64,000 nt of DNA, from positions 186,001-250,000 of the forward strand of contig JARLGU010000053.1 in assembly GCA_031292625.1 (NCBI GenBank), written 5' to 3'. This stretch comes from Capsulimonadaceae bacterium (GTDB lineage: Bacteria > Armatimonadota > Armatimonadia > Armatimonadales > Capsulimonadaceae). A program made the position numbers and the translations under genes. This document shows, one piece after another, positions 25,460 through 35,739 of this stretch (the first letter of the stretch is position 1; each line of letters starts with the position of its first letter). The notes beneath the pieces are model-generated. The model had not been told where the DNA came from and did no database searches. It worked only from the letters and a program-made list of their open reading frames with translations.

Positions 25460-28108
25460 CTACTCCCCGATCTCGTACCACACCGTCCGGTACTCCGGGC
25501 CGATCGTGAACGACGCCTTGCCGCCGCTCACGGTCACAGGGACTTCCTTCGCCCGCGCGCCCGACGGATCGAGCGCCCAGACATGCCTCACGCTCGCGTT
25601 CGCCAGCGTCACCGTCGCCGGGATCCCCTCCGCCTGCACCGGCCCATGCCCCCAGTGATTGCCCACCGATGTACGAGAGGAGTTCCAGACCATGCCGAGG
25701 TTTTCAGCCTTGCCCGTGATCGTCAAGAGGAGGCGACGGGAAATCCCGAGCGGCTTAACGTCCAGCGAAACCAGCGTCAACGCCGCGAAGTTGTTGCCGA
25801 ACGCGGGGAACGTAAGCGACGCAGGTCCAAGCGCGACCGTTTGCCCGCCGACGTAGCCCGTTGCGGCTATTGCGGCCCTGCCTTGGGCTAGGTACTGCGA
25901 ACCCGAAGCTGTCGTGATTGCCCGAACGCCGGCTTCCGTATGAGCGGCTTGTGTCTTCACGAGTGTTGTGCTTTTAACCTTACGATCAAGCACTGTCTGG
26001 AAGCGAGCCGACATCAGATCAGGGGAATGCTGGCCGCATGCGTCAGACCAGGCCCCCGTCACACTACGATGCCCAGAGGGAAAACCGGCTGGCAGGTGAA
26101 GGGCGGCAACGAACGACAGCGGCGAAATCAGTTCCTGGCGGAACAGCAATGCGGCGGAAGGGAAGAACGCTTCCTTCGCCGTGTTTTGCGCGAGACCGAA
26201 GTGGTCCTGTATCCGGTCGTGCGGTCCGGTAGACGTGTAATAATGCCCATAGGCGAAAGGATAGATCATGTCCCAGTCCTGCAGCGCCGCGTAGCTCGAT
26301 AGGATTGGCATCATCTCAGCCTGGTAGTCGCTCGGAGCGGGATGGTTGTACTCGGAAACCGTATAGGGCTTTCCGGCAAGCCGGTACGCAGTCAACCACG
26401 TCAGCGTGTTTCCCTCTCCCTTGGCCAGCGCATCCGTCATCGGCGTGTTCCTAATGGTCCAATTCGACGAGTCCCAGTGTTTGCCCGGAAACTCAGGGTG
26501 CTGCCAGTAGGCGTGGATATCCAAAAGGTCGCTGCCCCCTTCGCGCGCCAGCCCTGCCTGCTCGCCGTATTCGACCTGGGTATCGATGATGTTCGCGTGG
26601 ACCTTGAGATCCTTACGCAAGTATGTCCGCATCTCATCGGCGTAGGCGCCCTCCGTATCCATGAGAAACCGGCGCCAATCGGCCGTCGACGCGTCGACGC
26701 CGTCTACTGGGATTTCAACAGTCGCTTGTTCGACGCTTTGGCCGCGAAGTGTCGATGCGACATCGTCGGCGGTCACACGCTTGAGACGGACATCGCTCAG
26801 CCAGACTGCCCCAGTCGCGCCGCCGATAATGAACGACAAACGGTTCCGATTGGCAAGAACCTGTGACGCCGGAAATAAGAAGCGATAACCGCGCCAGTCC
26901 GAACCGACGTTGAGATCGCGCATCAGACCGATATTGTGCCAATCATGATGCTCTGGATCGTCGCTCGTTGCGCAGACTTCAAGGGACCGATCTGTATCGG
27001 CTTTCGCGCGAAACGATAGCATATACTCGGCGCCCTCTTGAAAATCGAGGTCCCGGATCAGAGCCTGAACTTGCCAAGCTTCCGCTGGCATCACCACACA
27101 GTCGACCTGAACGGCAGCGGCGTTTTCCGGCGATTGGTCCCCAGCATTCGTCAGCCTCGCAGATCCCGTATGGTCCTCAAGCGTCCAAGTTTTGTGACTG
27201 AGTTTATTGAGCGCCGCATCATCCACAGCGTCTTTGCCGCTCCACGCGCCAAGGGTCCACGCTGCGCGAAGCGCGTCGTCGCTCGCGTACCTGCGCTTCA
27301 GCCAGGCGTTCCATTGACCGACAAGCTCTCCGCGGAACGGCTCCGGAAGTTTGTCGCAGAACGCAACATCGCCGACCTCAGAGGCGACGAGCGAGTCCTC
27401 GTTGTTAATTTCCATGACCGCGACGCAAGGATCTTGCGCGTAGGTCATCTTCGTATATGGATTAACATGGGTCAGGTAATCCCGCGCGAACTGCTTCTGA
27501 AGATCAATCATGCGCCGGTCGAAGTTGTCGACCCGCTTATCGAATTCCGTCGGAATCTGCGAGACCGAGTCGGGAAAGCCATCCTCAGGGAAATAGGCGC
27601 GAGCCGTATGCAGGTTCAGGTCAACATAGATGCCCTGCCTCTTAAACTGGGCAATAAGGTAGTCGAGACGCTCAAGGCCATCGCCGCCGGGCCTCGCCGG
27701 ACCCACTGCGGATTTGTCCCAGATTTCTGAAATATGGCCGGGCGTCCGCCAGTCCTCATGATGGACTCGCACGATATTGATGCCCATCCGAGCAAGACGA
27801 ACCGCGACTCTTTCCGCGTCCGCATGCGTAGGATAGTTCGACATGGTGCCGAACGTGATGCCGAGGAACCTTACGCGTTTGCCCGTCTTGCTCTCGACGA
27901 AGTGGCCATTCTTGGCGACGATGTATCCGTTTATTCCCGCGGGTTTTACGTTGAGCGAAGAGACGTCGATCGCGCTGTCCTGCGACGCTTCGTCCCAGTT
28001 TGCGACGAAGGGAAACAGCGCGGGTGACGGAACAGGCTCGCCCTGACCCGCAATCGCAGCAAAAACAAATATGGCGACGCAAATAGTTGATACGTTCAAT
28101 GTACGCAT
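25460..28108 (-). CDS. Secreted GH5-like (clan GH-A) glycosidase with CBM-like insert and conserved tail
   Basis: An 882-residue member of the paralogous family. Its signal peptide is MRTLNVSTICVAIFVFAAIA. Subtype FPFVANWDEAS with DVSSLNVKPAGINGYIV, close to the enzymes at 12470 and 30307. Catalytic landmarks are INIVRVHHEDW, GIYVDLNLHTARAYF, the acid/base VMEINNED (E237), the CBM-like insert at about 308-445 (YMLSFRAKAD, LSFIIGGATGAVWLSDV), DTQVEYGE and the nucleophile YTVSEYNHPAPSDY (E586). The tail reads EGIPATVTLANASVRHVWAL to WYEIGE. It lies 86 bases after the pilin-like gene and is followed by GH127. Substrate unknown; pairing with an arabinofuranosidase hints at a branched plant polysaccharide or glycoprotein glycan (inference). 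Confidence 0.85.
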   Translation of the reverse strand: MRTLNVSTICVAIFVFAAIAGQGEPVPSPALFPFVANWDEASQDSAIDVSSLNVKPAGINGYIVAKNGHFVESKTGKRVRFLGITFGTMSNYPTHADAERVAVRLARMGINIVRVHHEDWRTPGHISEIWDKSAVGPARPGGDGLERLDYLIAQFKRQGIYVDLNLHTARAYFPEDGFPDSVSQIPTEFDKRVDNFDRRMIDLQKQFARDYLTHVNPYTKMTYAQDPCVAVMEINNEDSLVASEVGDVAFCDKLPEPFRGELVGQWNAWLKRRYASDDALRAAWTLGAWSGKDAVDDAALNKLSHKTWTLEDHTGSARLTNAGDQSPENAAAVQVDCVVMPAEAWQVQALIRDLDFQEGAEYMLSFRAKADTDRSLEVCATSDDPEHHDWHNIGLMRDLNVGSDWRGYRFLFPASQVLANRNRLSFIIGGATGAVWLSDVRLKRVTADDVASTLRGQSVEQATVEIPVDGVDASTADWRRFLMDTEGAYADEMRTYLRKDLKVHANIIDTQVEYGEQAGLAREGGSDLLDIHAYWQHPEFPGKHWDSSNWTIRNTPMTDALAKGEGNTLTWLTAYRLAGKPYTVSEYNHPAPSDYQAEMMPILSSYAALQDWDMIYPFAYGHYYTSTGPHDRIQDHFGLAQNTAKEAFFPSAALLFRQELISPLSFVAALHLPAGFPSGHRSVTGAWSDACGQHSPDLMSARFQTVLDRKVKSTTLVKTQAAHTEAGVRAITTASGSQYLAQGRAAIAATGYVGGQTVALGPASLTFPAFGNNFAALTLVSLDVKPLGISRRLLLTITGKAENLGMVWNSSRTSVGNHWGHGPVQAEGIPATVTLANASVRHVWALDPSGARAKEVPVTVSGGKASFTIGPEYRTVWYEIGE

Positions 28109-28194
28109 TCGGGAGTTGATATCCTTTTGGCAAATCGTGCGATAGGTAGTTGGTGAAGCTCATTCTTCGAGCGACGGATTGGGATCGTTTCCCG

Positions 28195-29070
28195 TTATCG
28201 CAAGGCGAACGTCGCGGTGAGCGGCGGATTATTCGAGCCGATGCACTCCGTTGTGATGGCTAGACTGTTCCACGTGCCCGCACACGTCGCAAGATCGTTT
28301 TGATGAAGCCAATCCCAGCCGGCGCAGACCTTCGAGGCCAACAGCCATTTAGCGTGGCAATCCGCCATCAAGTAGTTTGCGCCGTTATTGTGGATGCCGA
28401 GGCCTCCTGGGAGAAAATGGGAATTCGTCGGGGTGATGTTTGCAACATTATTGTCAGGGTTGATATCCGCATAGGCATTGTAAAACACGCCCGTGTTGAA
28501 CTTGAGCCCCGTTGCCTGGGGCGAGGTCCCATTGTCATTTGCGCCGTTGAGCCCGTTGGATCCCGAGGAACTGATGCCGTTGCCGACTGGCGATCGCTGA
28601 TTGTCAGTCGATGGACTCGTCAGCGAAAAGCCCGACGCCTGGCAATTGACAACCTCAAATAGCTGAACCGTACAGGACGGAGCGGTAAGAATCGATGTCT
28701 GCGCCGGAACAGGCGTTAGCGGTGAAGTAATGTAGTCGACCAGATTGCAATTCATCGCGTAGGATATGACATCGCCGGGCCTTACGTCATCGGGACACAA
28801 AAACGCCGCCGTGCTCTTAACGTAGGGATACACCTGAGCGCCCCAGCCCGGACCAGCCCCCCAGGAGTTTGTGCCAACTGGAACCGTTTCATCAAAATCT
28901 TGTTCGTACTGCGCCATGGCTAAACCGATCTGCTTCAGGTTTGACAGACAAGCCACCCCCCGCGCCTTCTCACGCGCCGTCGCGAACACGGGAAACAATA
29001 TTGCTGCAAGAATCGCAATAATAGCTATAACAACTAGCAGCTCTATAAGCGTAAACCCACGATGCTTCAT
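28195..29070 (-). CDS. DUF1559 pilin-like protein, long subtype
   Basis: A pseudopilin of 291 residues from the ATG at 29070, chosen because AGGAGAGAG lies upstream and the leader then begins [20 protein letters not shown]. The in-frame start at 29172 would put 34 residues before the leader. Gly is at -1 and Glu at +5. The domain has [35 protein letters not shown] and GDVISYA. The C-terminal box is [12 protein letters not shown] then HAKWL, with DC in place of DG. The regulator stop lies 17 bases upstream. Confidence 0.92.
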   Translation of the reverse strand: MKHRGFTLIELLVVIAIIAILAAILFPVFATAREKARGVACLSNLKQIGLAMAQYEQDFDETVPVGTNSWGAGPGWGAQVYPYVKSTAAFLCPDDVRPGDVISYAMNCNLVDYITSPLTPVPAQTSILTAPSCTVQLFEVVNCQASGFSLTSPSTDNQRSPVGNGISSSGSNGLNGANDNGTSPQATGLKFNTGVFYNAYADINPDNNVANITPTNSHFLPGGLGIHNNGANYLMADCHAKWLLASKVCAGWDWLHQNDLATCAGTWNSLAITTECIGSNNPPLTATFALR

Positions 29071-29087
29071 CACGGCTTTCTCTCTCC

Positions 29088-30140
29088 TCAATCTACAAAC
29101 TCGCGAAGTCCTGCTCGCTTCCCATCGGTTAAATACGCAGTCGACTTGCGCAAGATCAATTCGACCGGCCAATTCACCTTACGCGGGGCAACATTGGGCG
29201 CCGCAATCATATCGAAAAGCATCCGCGCCGCCTCGACTCCAAGCGCCTCAAGGCGCTGACTGACCGTCGTCAATGCCGGCACGGAAACCTCTCCGTCGAA
29301 CTCGCCGTTGACTCCGACCACAGATATCTGCGTGGGGACCTGCACCCCGGCTTCACGAAGACCTTGGATCGCCTCGAGGGCAACCCGGTCCGTCGCGCCA
29401 AAAAGCGCGGTAACCTCAGGCAGAAGAGCGGCGGCCCGTTTGGCGTTTTCAAACGGCGAGCATAACGGCCTTCGCCCAAACACGAGCCGTTCATCGAATG
29501 GCACGCCGCCTACCGCAAGGGCGGCCTTGTAGCCCTCAAGCCTTTGATGCGTAAACAACCGCTCTTGCCCATCGTAAAAGAAGGCAATTCGTCGATGACC
29601 AAGCTCCAGCAGGTGCTGCGTGGCGATCTGTCCCGTTTGAAAATTGTCGATGTCGATGGAGCTCATATCGGCAGGCGTTTCGCCGCTGTTTACCGCAACG
29701 AACGGAATATTGGCGCATTGCAAGCCCTGCGTCAGCCCTTGGATCTCCAGCGCCGCGATGACGATAAGTCCGTCACAGCGGCCGTCCAGAAAAATCAGCC
29801 TGTCGGGATCATCCGGAGCCCATACATTGCCATCGAAAAGCGCCATTGTCTGCCCTGTCTGCATGGATGCATCTAGGACGCCGCCAATCACCTGAACAAA
29901 GTACGGCATCGTAAACAGGTGAGGATGCAGGGGTGTTACGACCCCGATCATGTTCGTTCTGCCCTTGCGCAACGAACGCGCCGCTGCGTTGGGGCGATAG
30001 CCAAGTTCCTTCGCCGCCTGCAAGATGCGATGCCGTGTTTCGTCGGTCGTTCGCGTTCGCGGCGAGCCGGTTAAGACCTGCGCTACCAGACTTCGGGACA
30101 CATTCGCGCGACGCGCAATGTCGGACTGGGTCGTTGCCAC
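29088..30140 (-). CDS. LacI family repressor
   Basis: A 350-residue regulator. The N-terminal LacI HTH is [20 protein letters not shown], with the hinge region [18 protein letters not shown] at about 50-67. The sensor domain has [68 protein letters not shown] and [20 protein letters not shown]. It heads the fourth cassette, ahead of the pilin-like, GH5-like, GH127 and lipoprotein genes. The near-perfect TGATAAC-N4-GTTATCA palindrome sits inside its own promoter spacer, a classic autorepression arrangement. The effector sugar is unknown. Confidence 0.94.
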   Translation of the reverse strand: MATTQSDIARRANVSRSLVAQVLTGSPRTRTTDETRHRILQAAKELGYRPNAAARSLRKGRTNMIGVVTPLHPHLFTMPYFVQVIGGVLDASMQTGQTMALFDGNVWAPDDPDRLIFLDGRCDGLIVIAALEIQGLTQGLQCANIPFVAVNSGETPADMSSIDIDNFQTGQIATQHLLELGHRRIAFFYDGQERLFTHQRLEGYKAALAVGGVPFDERLVFGRRPLCSPFENAKRAAALLPEVTALFGATDRVALEAIQGLREAGVQVPTQISVVGVNGEFDGEVSVPALTTVSQRLEALGVEAARMLFDMIAAPNVAPRKVNWPVELILRKSTAYLTDGKRAGLREFVD

Positions 30141-30163
30141 GTGTTATCAAACCTCACTACACC

Positions 30164-30192
30164 ATGATAACACCAGTTATCAGATTTGTCAA
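30164..30192 (-). promoter_or_regulatory. Sigma70 promoter with LacI-type operator
   Basis: On the minus strand TTGACA (30187-30192) is followed after 17 bases by TATCAT (30164-30169). The palindrome TGATAAC-N4-GTTATCA at 30165-30182 covers the -10 and most of the spacer. Bound repressor would block the polymerase. Confidence 0.87.
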
Positions 30193-30219
30193 CCATTCGC
30201 GCAATCTCAAAATGAAATA

Positions 30220-30267
30220 GCCGGATACCGTGGGCGGCGCGTATAGCGTCGCTCCCAGGTATCCGGC
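30220..30267 (-). terminator. Intrinsic terminator of the fifth cassette
   Basis: A strong hairpin with a 10-bp outer stem GCCGGATACC/GGTATCCGGC and further internal pairing is followed on the minus strand by TATTTCATTTTG. It lies 40 bases past the glycosidase stop and ends just before the promoter of the next cassette. Confidence 0.85.
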
Positions 30268-30306
30268 ATGCTGGCTTTAGCTTCTTTCGCTATGCCTTTC
30301 GTCCGC

Positions 30307-32922
30307 CTACTCCCCGATCTCGTACCACACGGTCCGGTAATCGGGACCGATCGTAAACGACGCCTTGCCGCCGCTCACGGTCACAGGGACTTCCTTCACC
30401 CGCGCGCCCGTCGGGTCGAGCGCCCAGACGTGCTTCACGCTCGCGTTCGCAAGCGTCACCGTCGCCGGAATCCCCTCCGCCTGCACGGGGCCACGCCCCC
30501 AGTTCCGGCCGACACTTGTCCGATCCGCGTTCCAGACCATGCCGAGGTTCTCCGCCTTGCCCGTGATCGTCAACAACAGATGGCTCGATTGCCCGAGCGG
30601 CTTGGCGTCCAAGGTCGTCAGAGTCAGCGCCGCGAAGTTATTGCCGAACTCCGGAAAGGTCAGCTTCGCGGTCCCAAGGTCGACCTGTTCGCCGCCAAAG
30701 AATCCCGCCGCCGCGGAGGCTGCGCTGCCGACCGCGAGATACTGTGAACCCGCCGGCGACGAAACGGCCTTGACGGATGTAGCCGATGCAGGTCCCGTCG
30801 AGCGCACCAACTTCGGCGCCGTCACCGTGCGATCGACGACGGTCGCGATCCGGTTCGCGGTAAGATCCGGCAGCTTACCGTCGCTCGCCTTGCGCCACAA
30901 CTCCGTCGTCATGTCGATGCCGTACGGAAAGCTCGCCGGCACGTGGAGCGTCGCTTTGGACGATAAGGGGGCGATGAGCCCCTGCCGGAAGATCAACGCC
31001 GCCGCAGGGACGAACGCCTCTTTCGCGGGGTTGCCCTGCATGGTGAAGAAGCCCTGGATGCGGTCGAGGGTGCGACCGGTTCCGTAGTTGCCGTAATCGA
31101 ACTGGAAGATGGCATCCCAATCCTGCGCCGCCGCGTAGCTGGCGACCTCCGGATACATCTCTGCCTGATAGTCGCTTGGCGCTGGATGGTTGTACTCGCT
31201 CACCGTGTACGGCTTCCCGGCCATGCGCTCGCAGGCGAGGTGCGCAAAGTTGCCGCCATTGCCCTTGACAAGATCATCCGTCATTGGAGAGTTCGGGACC
31301 AACCAGTTGACCGGGTCCCAGGGTCGGCCTGGGAAATGAGGATGCTGCCAATAGGCATGGTTGTCGATAAAATCGCTGTCCGCCTCGCGCAAGAATCCCG
31401 CGGGATCGCCGTAAGACATCTGCGTGTCCACGATGTTGCCGTGCACCTTCAGGTCGTTCCGCAGGTAGGCGCGCATTTCGTTGACATAGGCGAGTTCCGT
31501 ATCCACCAGGAACTTACGCCAGTCGGAGCGCTGCTCGTTCGTCGTGAGCATCGGAAAATCGAGGTTGTGCGCTTCAAGAGACTGCCCCTTATCGAGTACG
31601 TCGTCGCTTGTCGTACGCGAAAGCTTGACGTCGGCCAACGAGAGTTCGCCTGCGCTGGTTCCGAGGATGAATGAGAGGCGAGCATGGCCCGGCATCGTAC
31701 GCACAGCCTGGAAAACGTACCGGAACGTGTGCCAGTCGGGACCGACCTTCAGGGACGCATCCAATCCTAAATGATGCCAGTCATCCTGATCCAAACTCGT
31801 ATACGCTTGAACGACTTGCTCTCTGTCGGACTTCGCGCGCAAACTCAGCATATACACGCCGCCCTCGTTCAGGTTAAGCCCGGTGACGTGCAGCTGCTTC
31901 CACCACGCTTGCTCCGTCGGCCCCGGGTTCACGATGTCTACCGCAGGCATCGTGGATGTCGTGCCAGGTCCGACGGTGGTGAGCTTGACATCGCCGACGC
32001 GATCCTCGACGCGCCATTTGAGGTTCGAGCCGAGCAGGTCGACCGGCCCGGTAGCCGCGGCGGCCGGCGCCTTAACCCACGCCTTGCGGAGCACGGCGGT
32101 TGTGCGGTACTTGCGCAACAGGTAATCGTTCCATAAGCGAACAACTTCGCCGCGAAAAGGTTCTGGAAGCTTGTCGAAGAATTGGTTCGGACTTTCCGTC
32201 GGCCAGCCCGCCAACGTGTTCTCGTTGTTGATCTCGATAATCGCAACGGCCGGATCATTTACGTAGCTAAGGCCGGTATACGGATTAACTCGGGTCAGGT
32301 AGTCCTTCGCGAACTGTTTCTGCAGATCGATCATGCGCCGGTCCAGGTTGTCGATCCGCTTATCGAATTCAACATCCGTGATATCGTTCACCGACGCCGG
32401 GAAGCCATCCGCCGCCGTGAACTTGCGGCTGACATGCAGGTTCAGATCGACATAGATACCGTTCTTCTTAAACTGAGCAAGCAGATAGTCGAGCTTATCG
32501 ACCGCAACCGGATCGAATTTCGTATGCCCGCCAGTGGACTTGTCCCATAGAGGCGAATGGTCAATATCGTGGTGGTGGATGCGCACAAGGTTGATGCCAA
32601 GCTTCGCCAGGTGCGCCGCGACCTTATCGGCGTCTTCGTGCGACGGGAAATCGGACGCGAACGTGAAGTTCGTCGCCATGAAGCGAATCCGCTTGCCCGT
32701 TTTGGCTTCGACGAAGCGACCGTCCTTCACGACGATAAATCCGTTCACGCCCGCCGGCTTCGCGTTCAAATAGGACACATCGACTGCCGTCCCGGGCGTA
32801 GCGTCGTCCCACGGGATCACGAACGGAAACATCGAAGGCAATTTAGCGTCATCCGCCCGAGCAAACACAGTCGTTGCCGCTAGACAGATGAGCCCAAGTG
32901 CGAAGACAATGAAGGTACGCAT
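30307..32922 (-). CDS. Secreted GH5-like (clan GH-A) glycosidase with CBM-like insert and conserved tail
   Basis: An enzyme of 871 residues from the ATG at 32922, which gives the signal peptide RTFIVFALGLICLAATTVFA. The frame extends to 33090 without signal character. Subtype MFPFVIPWDDA with DVSYLNAKPAGVNGFIVVKD. Landmarks are INLVRIHHHDIDHSPLWDKS, GIYVDLNLHVSRKF, the acid/base IIEINNEN (E234), the CBM-like insert at about 305-440, DTQMSYGD, the nucleophile YTVSEYNHPAPSDY (E576) and the tail EGIPATVTLANASVKHVWAL to WYEIGE. Unlike the other cassettes it is 473 bases from its pilin-like gene and has its own promoter (33102-33130). Substrate unknown. Confidence 0.85.
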   Translation of the reverse strand: MRTFIVFALGLICLAATTVFARADDAKLPSMFPFVIPWDDATPGTAVDVSYLNAKPAGVNGFIVVKDGRFVEAKTGKRIRFMATNFTFASDFPSHEDADKVAAHLAKLGINLVRIHHHDIDHSPLWDKSTGGHTKFDPVAVDKLDYLLAQFKKNGIYVDLNLHVSRKFTAADGFPASVNDITDVEFDKRIDNLDRRMIDLQKQFAKDYLTRVNPYTGLSYVNDPAVAIIEINNENTLAGWPTESPNQFFDKLPEPFRGEVVRLWNDYLLRKYRTTAVLRKAWVKAPAAAATGPVDLLGSNLKWRVEDRVGDVKLTTVGPGTTSTMPAVDIVNPGPTEQAWWKQLHVTGLNLNEGGVYMLSLRAKSDREQVVQAYTSLDQDDWHHLGLDASLKVGPDWHTFRYVFQAVRTMPGHARLSFILGTSAGELSLADVKLSRTTSDDVLDKGQSLEAHNLDFPMLTTNEQRSDWRKFLVDTELAYVNEMRAYLRNDLKVHGNIVDTQMSYGDPAGFLREADSDFIDNHAYWQHPHFPGRPWDPVNWLVPNSPMTDDLVKGNGGNFAHLACERMAGKPYTVSEYNHPAPSDYQAEMYPEVASYAAAQDWDAIFQFDYGNYGTGRTLDRIQGFFTMQGNPAKEAFVPAAALIFRQGLIAPLSSKATLHVPASFPYGIDMTTELWRKASDGKLPDLTANRIATVVDRTVTAPKLVRSTGPASATSVKAVSSPAGSQYLAVGSAASAAAGFFGGEQVDLGTAKLTFPEFGNNFAALTLTTLDAKPLGQSSHLLLTITGKAENLGMVWNADRTSVGRNWGRGPVQAEGIPATVTLANASVKHVWALDPTGARVKEVPVTVSGGKASFTIGPDYRTVWYEIGE

Positions 32923-33395
32923 AGGCGAGGTTTTCCTTTTGTTTGGCTGCCGTCCCGAAGAAGACGGCGGCGTTCTGAAGCGATTATTACATCCGCTGGA
33001 TGCATGTCGGAAGCTGAAGGCTGGCTTCCGCGATTCGTGCAAAGAACACGAATTCTTAGACGTCGAGAGGCACAATTTATTCGTGCACAAACGCTCGTGC
33101 TATTCTATCACCATGCGTTCCGCGTGTCAAGCGCCAACGCGGAACGCGAGCCGGGCGATCGCGTCTATAACTGTTAACAGCTGCGCGAGTCCGGTCCTGA
33201 AAGGGCCGGCCTGTGTTGAGACAGCCCGTGAACGGGCCTAATCGGTAGACCGCCAGCATTTTCGTGATCCGGCAGTCCCGTTGATGGGGCTTGAAATCTC
33301 AGGACGGTCGTTCACGGCCGGAAACTGCGCCAATATCGGTGACAATCGTTGATATGAGTAGATGCGATTACCCTTCGGAACGCGAGCAGGCTTCG
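32923..33395. other. Long leader between pilin-like and glycosidase genes
   Basis: These 473 bases hold a promoter at 33102-33130 and short GC hairpins on the minus strand. One is GCCCGT-TC-ACGGGC at 33226-33239, without a T tract. A TTCGTGCACAAA near-palindrome at about 33080-33091 could be an operator. I see no gene here. The region may let the glycosidase be expressed separately from its cassette. Confidence 0.5.
33102..33130 (-). promoter_or_regulatory. Internal sigma70 promoter for the glycosidase
   Basis: On the minus strand TTGACA (33125-33130) is followed after 17 bases by TAGAAT (33102-33107), about 180 bases before the glycosidase ATG. The hexamers equal those of the LacI-type gene promoter at 35396-35424, so the two may have a common origin. 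Confidence 0.75.
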
Positions 33396-34289
33396 CTAGC
33401 GAAGTGAGAACGTCGCCGCGTAGCCAATCGGACTTGTGCAACCCACCGTCGGCGCGCGGTCGTTGAACACCGGCGGACATTGAGCCGCATAAAGCGTCCC
33501 CTCGGCGATCCAGTCTCGACCGGCTCCAACCATGGCCGGCTGAAGGAACTTCGCATGGCAATCCGCCATCAAGTAGTTTGCGCCGTTTTGATGCCGTCCA
33601 AGCCCTCCAACCTGGAAGTACGAATTGGTCGGCGAAATATCCGCGGGATTGCCGTCGCTCGATGCGTTCTTAGAGGCCGCATTTCCGAGCAGGCCGGTCG
33701 CATACTTGAGGTTCGTCGCCCCCTGCCCCTTATTGTAACCGTTCAGCCGTCCATCCCCCAGCTCGTCGCTGCCATCCCCGCATGGGGAGTTCTGGGTGTC
33801 GCCGCCAGACGCCCCGTTTGGCACGCTGACCGACCAAGGGCCGTTGCAGTTGACGACCTCGAATAGCATCACCGTACTTGCCGGTCCCGCCATTTGCGAG
33901 ATGATCCCCGGGATTACGCTCACCGGTATCGTCGTGCCATTTCCGTTGTAGCCAACCATGTTCCTGTTTACCGCGTACGATATGACATCCCCGGCCGCGA
34001 CGTCGTCAGGACACAAATAGGCCGCCGTACTCTTGACATACGGATAGACCTGATTGGCCCAACCGTTGCCGCCGCCCCAATTGTTCGTTCCGCAAGGGAC
34101 CGTCTCATCGTAGTCCTGCGTGTACTGACTGTACGCAAGTCCCAACTGCTTGAGATTTGACAAGCAGGCAGTCATCCTTGCCTTTTCGCGCGCCTGGGCG
34201 AACACAGGAAATAAAATAGCCGCAAGAATCGCAATAATAGCTATAACGACGATCAATTCAATTAATGTAAAAGCACGATTTGTTTTCAA
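33396..34289 (-). CDS. DUF1559 pilin-like protein, long subtype, TTG start
   Basis: A 297-residue pseudopilin. An AAAGGAG ribosome site lies six bases before a TTG at 34289, which gives [20 protein letters not shown]. The upstream in-frame start at 34337 has no such site and overlaps the regulator. Ala is at -1 and Glu at +5. The domain shows [35 protein letters not shown] and AAGDVISYA, and ends [12 protein letters not shown] then HAKFL with DC for DG. It is very similar to the protein at 15235-16113. It lies 44 bases after the LacI-type regulator. Confidence 0.92.
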   Translation of the reverse strand: MKTNRAFTLIELIVVIAIIAILAAILFPVFAQAREKARMTACLSNLKQLGLAYSQYTQDYDETVPCGTNNWGGGNGWANQVYPYVKSTAAYLCPDDVAAGDVISYAVNRNMVGYNGNGTTIPVSVIPGIISQMAGPASTVMLFEVVNCNGPWSVSVPNGASGGDTQNSPCGDGSDELGDGRLNGYNKGQGATNLKYATGLLGNAASKNASSDGNPADISPTNSYFQVGGLGRHQNGANYLMADCHAKFLQPAMVGAGRDWIAEGTLYAAQCPPVFNDRAPTVGCTSPIGYAATFSLR

Positions 34290-34333
34290 TTTCGACTCCT
34301 TTAATGCGTTATAAGGTCGTTCGCTCCATACGC

Positions 34334-35368
34334 TCACGGGAAACCAACCAGCTCATTCGTCCTTACACAAACCGACTCGCGTTCAACAAGATGCACCTGC
34401 CAGACCGTATGACCAGCCTCGGAATCCGGGTTCTCAATCGCACCCATCAGAGTACGAGCCGCCTCGACGCCAAGCATCTCCAGCGACTGGTCCAGCGTCG
34501 TCAGTTTCGGAAACGATCGTGCGCCGTCCAGCATTCCGTCGATGCCGATTACGGACATATCCGCCGGGACCCGAACGCCTGCGTCACGAAGGCCCTGGAT
34601 GGCGCCGAGCGCGAGCAAATCGGTCGCGCAAAAGAGCGCGGTCAAGGCGAGAGACGGATCTGACACAATGTTCGTCGCGTGCTCGTAACCCATCTCGGAA
34701 GCGTTGTTGCCAACAAAGCTCCAGGCCGGGTCAAAGTCGATTCCGCAATCCGACAAGGCGTTCCGGTAGCCTTCAAAACGATCGATAGAAAACGCGCGCG
34801 TTTCGTCCGCATGTAAGAAGCCTATTCGCCGGTGCCCGCGTTCCACAAGATATCGCGTTGCATCGTATCCAGCCTTGATATTGTCAATATCGATCGTATG
34901 CACGTTGTTCAGTGCTCTTCCCCCGTGCAAGACGACGCAGGGCAGCTTTGACTTCGCGACCGCATCAAGGACATCGAAATCCGGTATCCCCACCATAATC
35001 AGCCCGTCACAACGACCGTCCGAGAAGATCAGGCGGCTTGAATCGTTGCGCTTCCAGACCGTCGCACTGAAGAGCGTCACGGTTAACCCGAATTGAGCGG
35101 CTTCGTCTACGATGCCCGCGATGATCGACGCATAATATTGCAAGCCCAGGATATGCGGCACCTCAGGCGTCCATATCCCAATCGCACCAGCCCGCTGCAT
35201 CGACAGCCCGCGCGCCAAAGCGCTGGGCTGATAGTCCATTCGCTTCACCGTCTCCAGGACCCGCTCCCGCATTTCGCGGCTGATCTTCCGATCGTTGCCG
35301 TTCATGACGAGCGACACGGTTGTCTTCGACGTCCCGCAGGCTTTAGCAATGTCGCTAATCGTGGTCAT
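34334..35368 (-). CDS. LacI family repressor
   Basis: A 344-residue regulator. The LacI HTH is [20 protein letters not shown] with the hinge-helix region [20 protein letters not shown] at about 48-67. The sensor domain shows [72 protein letters not shown] and [20 protein letters not shown]. It heads the fifth cassette. A consensus LacI-type operator with a central CG (GGAAAACCGGTTTACC) lies four bases upstream of the start codon and below the promoter, so binding would block elongation or initiation. The effector is unknown. Confidence 0.94.
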   Translation of the reverse strand: MTTISDIAKACGTSKTTVSLVMNGNDRKISREMRERVLETVKRMDYQPSALARGLSMQRAGAIGIWTPEVPHILGLQYYASIIAGIVDEAAQFGLTVTLFSATVWKRNDSSRLIFSDGRCDGLIMVGIPDFDVLDAVAKSKLPCVVLHGGRALNNVHTIDIDNIKAGYDATRYLVERGHRRIGFLHADETRAFSIDRFEGYRNALSDCGIDFDPAWSFVGNNASEMGYEHATNIVSDPSLALTALFCATDLLALGAIQGLRDAGVRVPADMSVIGIDGMLDGARSFPKLTTLDQSLEMLGVEAARTLMGAIENPDSEAGHTVWQVHLVERESVCVRTNELVGFP

Positions 35369-35371
35369 TGT

Positions 35372-35424
35372 GGAAAACCGGTTTACCTTCCCCCAATTCT
35401 ATCATGCCAATCTTTACGTGTCAA
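35372..35424 (-). promoter_or_regulatory. Sigma70 promoter with CG-centred LacI operator
   Basis: On the minus strand TTGACA (35419-35424) is followed after 17 bases by TAGAAT (35396-35401). The operator GGAAAACCGGTTTACC at 35372-35387 is a near-perfect palindrome of the LacI family type and lies directly before the regulator start codon. Confidence 0.9.
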
Positions 35425-35574
35425 GAGGATCGCGGAAAGATGTGCGACTCTCGATAATGCACAGCGCCCCAAAGCAAGCGCGCTCCGATCATGGCCAGCG
35501 CTGTAAATGATTCGGCAGCGGTGATTTCTCCAACCACGACGCCCGTGTAGCTCCGAGGCCGTGCCAGGCGACAT

Positions 35575-35739
35575 CTACGCGCAGGTCCGCCGGTAATACA
35601 CGCCACCCGCACGCCTGCTTTCGCCGCCGTAGAACCGCTCCCCGAACAGCGTCAGGCCGCTCTCGCTGTCCGCGAAACCCAGCAACTGCGCGCCGAAGCT
35701 AGCGAACGGGTCGGCCAGCGTGCCTCGCAAGGGGCCTTA
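35575..35739 (-). pseudogene. RHS core fragment
   Basis: On the minus strand the frame reads LADPFASFGAQLLGFADSES then GLTLFGERFYGGESRR and stops at 35575. This matches the region just before the RHS-repeat-associated core hallmark (usually GYYTDSETGLxLLGxRYYD). No start, no YD-repeat body and no toxin follow, so it is a remnant. Twenty bases, CTGACGCTGTTCGGGGAGCG, are shared with the fragment at 36072-36722. That points to a common parent gene and recombination at this site. Confidence 0.75.

Noticed and set aside
33226-33239. GCCCGT-TC-ACGGGC hairpin as terminator of the pilin gene at 33396
   Set aside because: The two-base loop and lack of a T tract make it unlikely to terminate.
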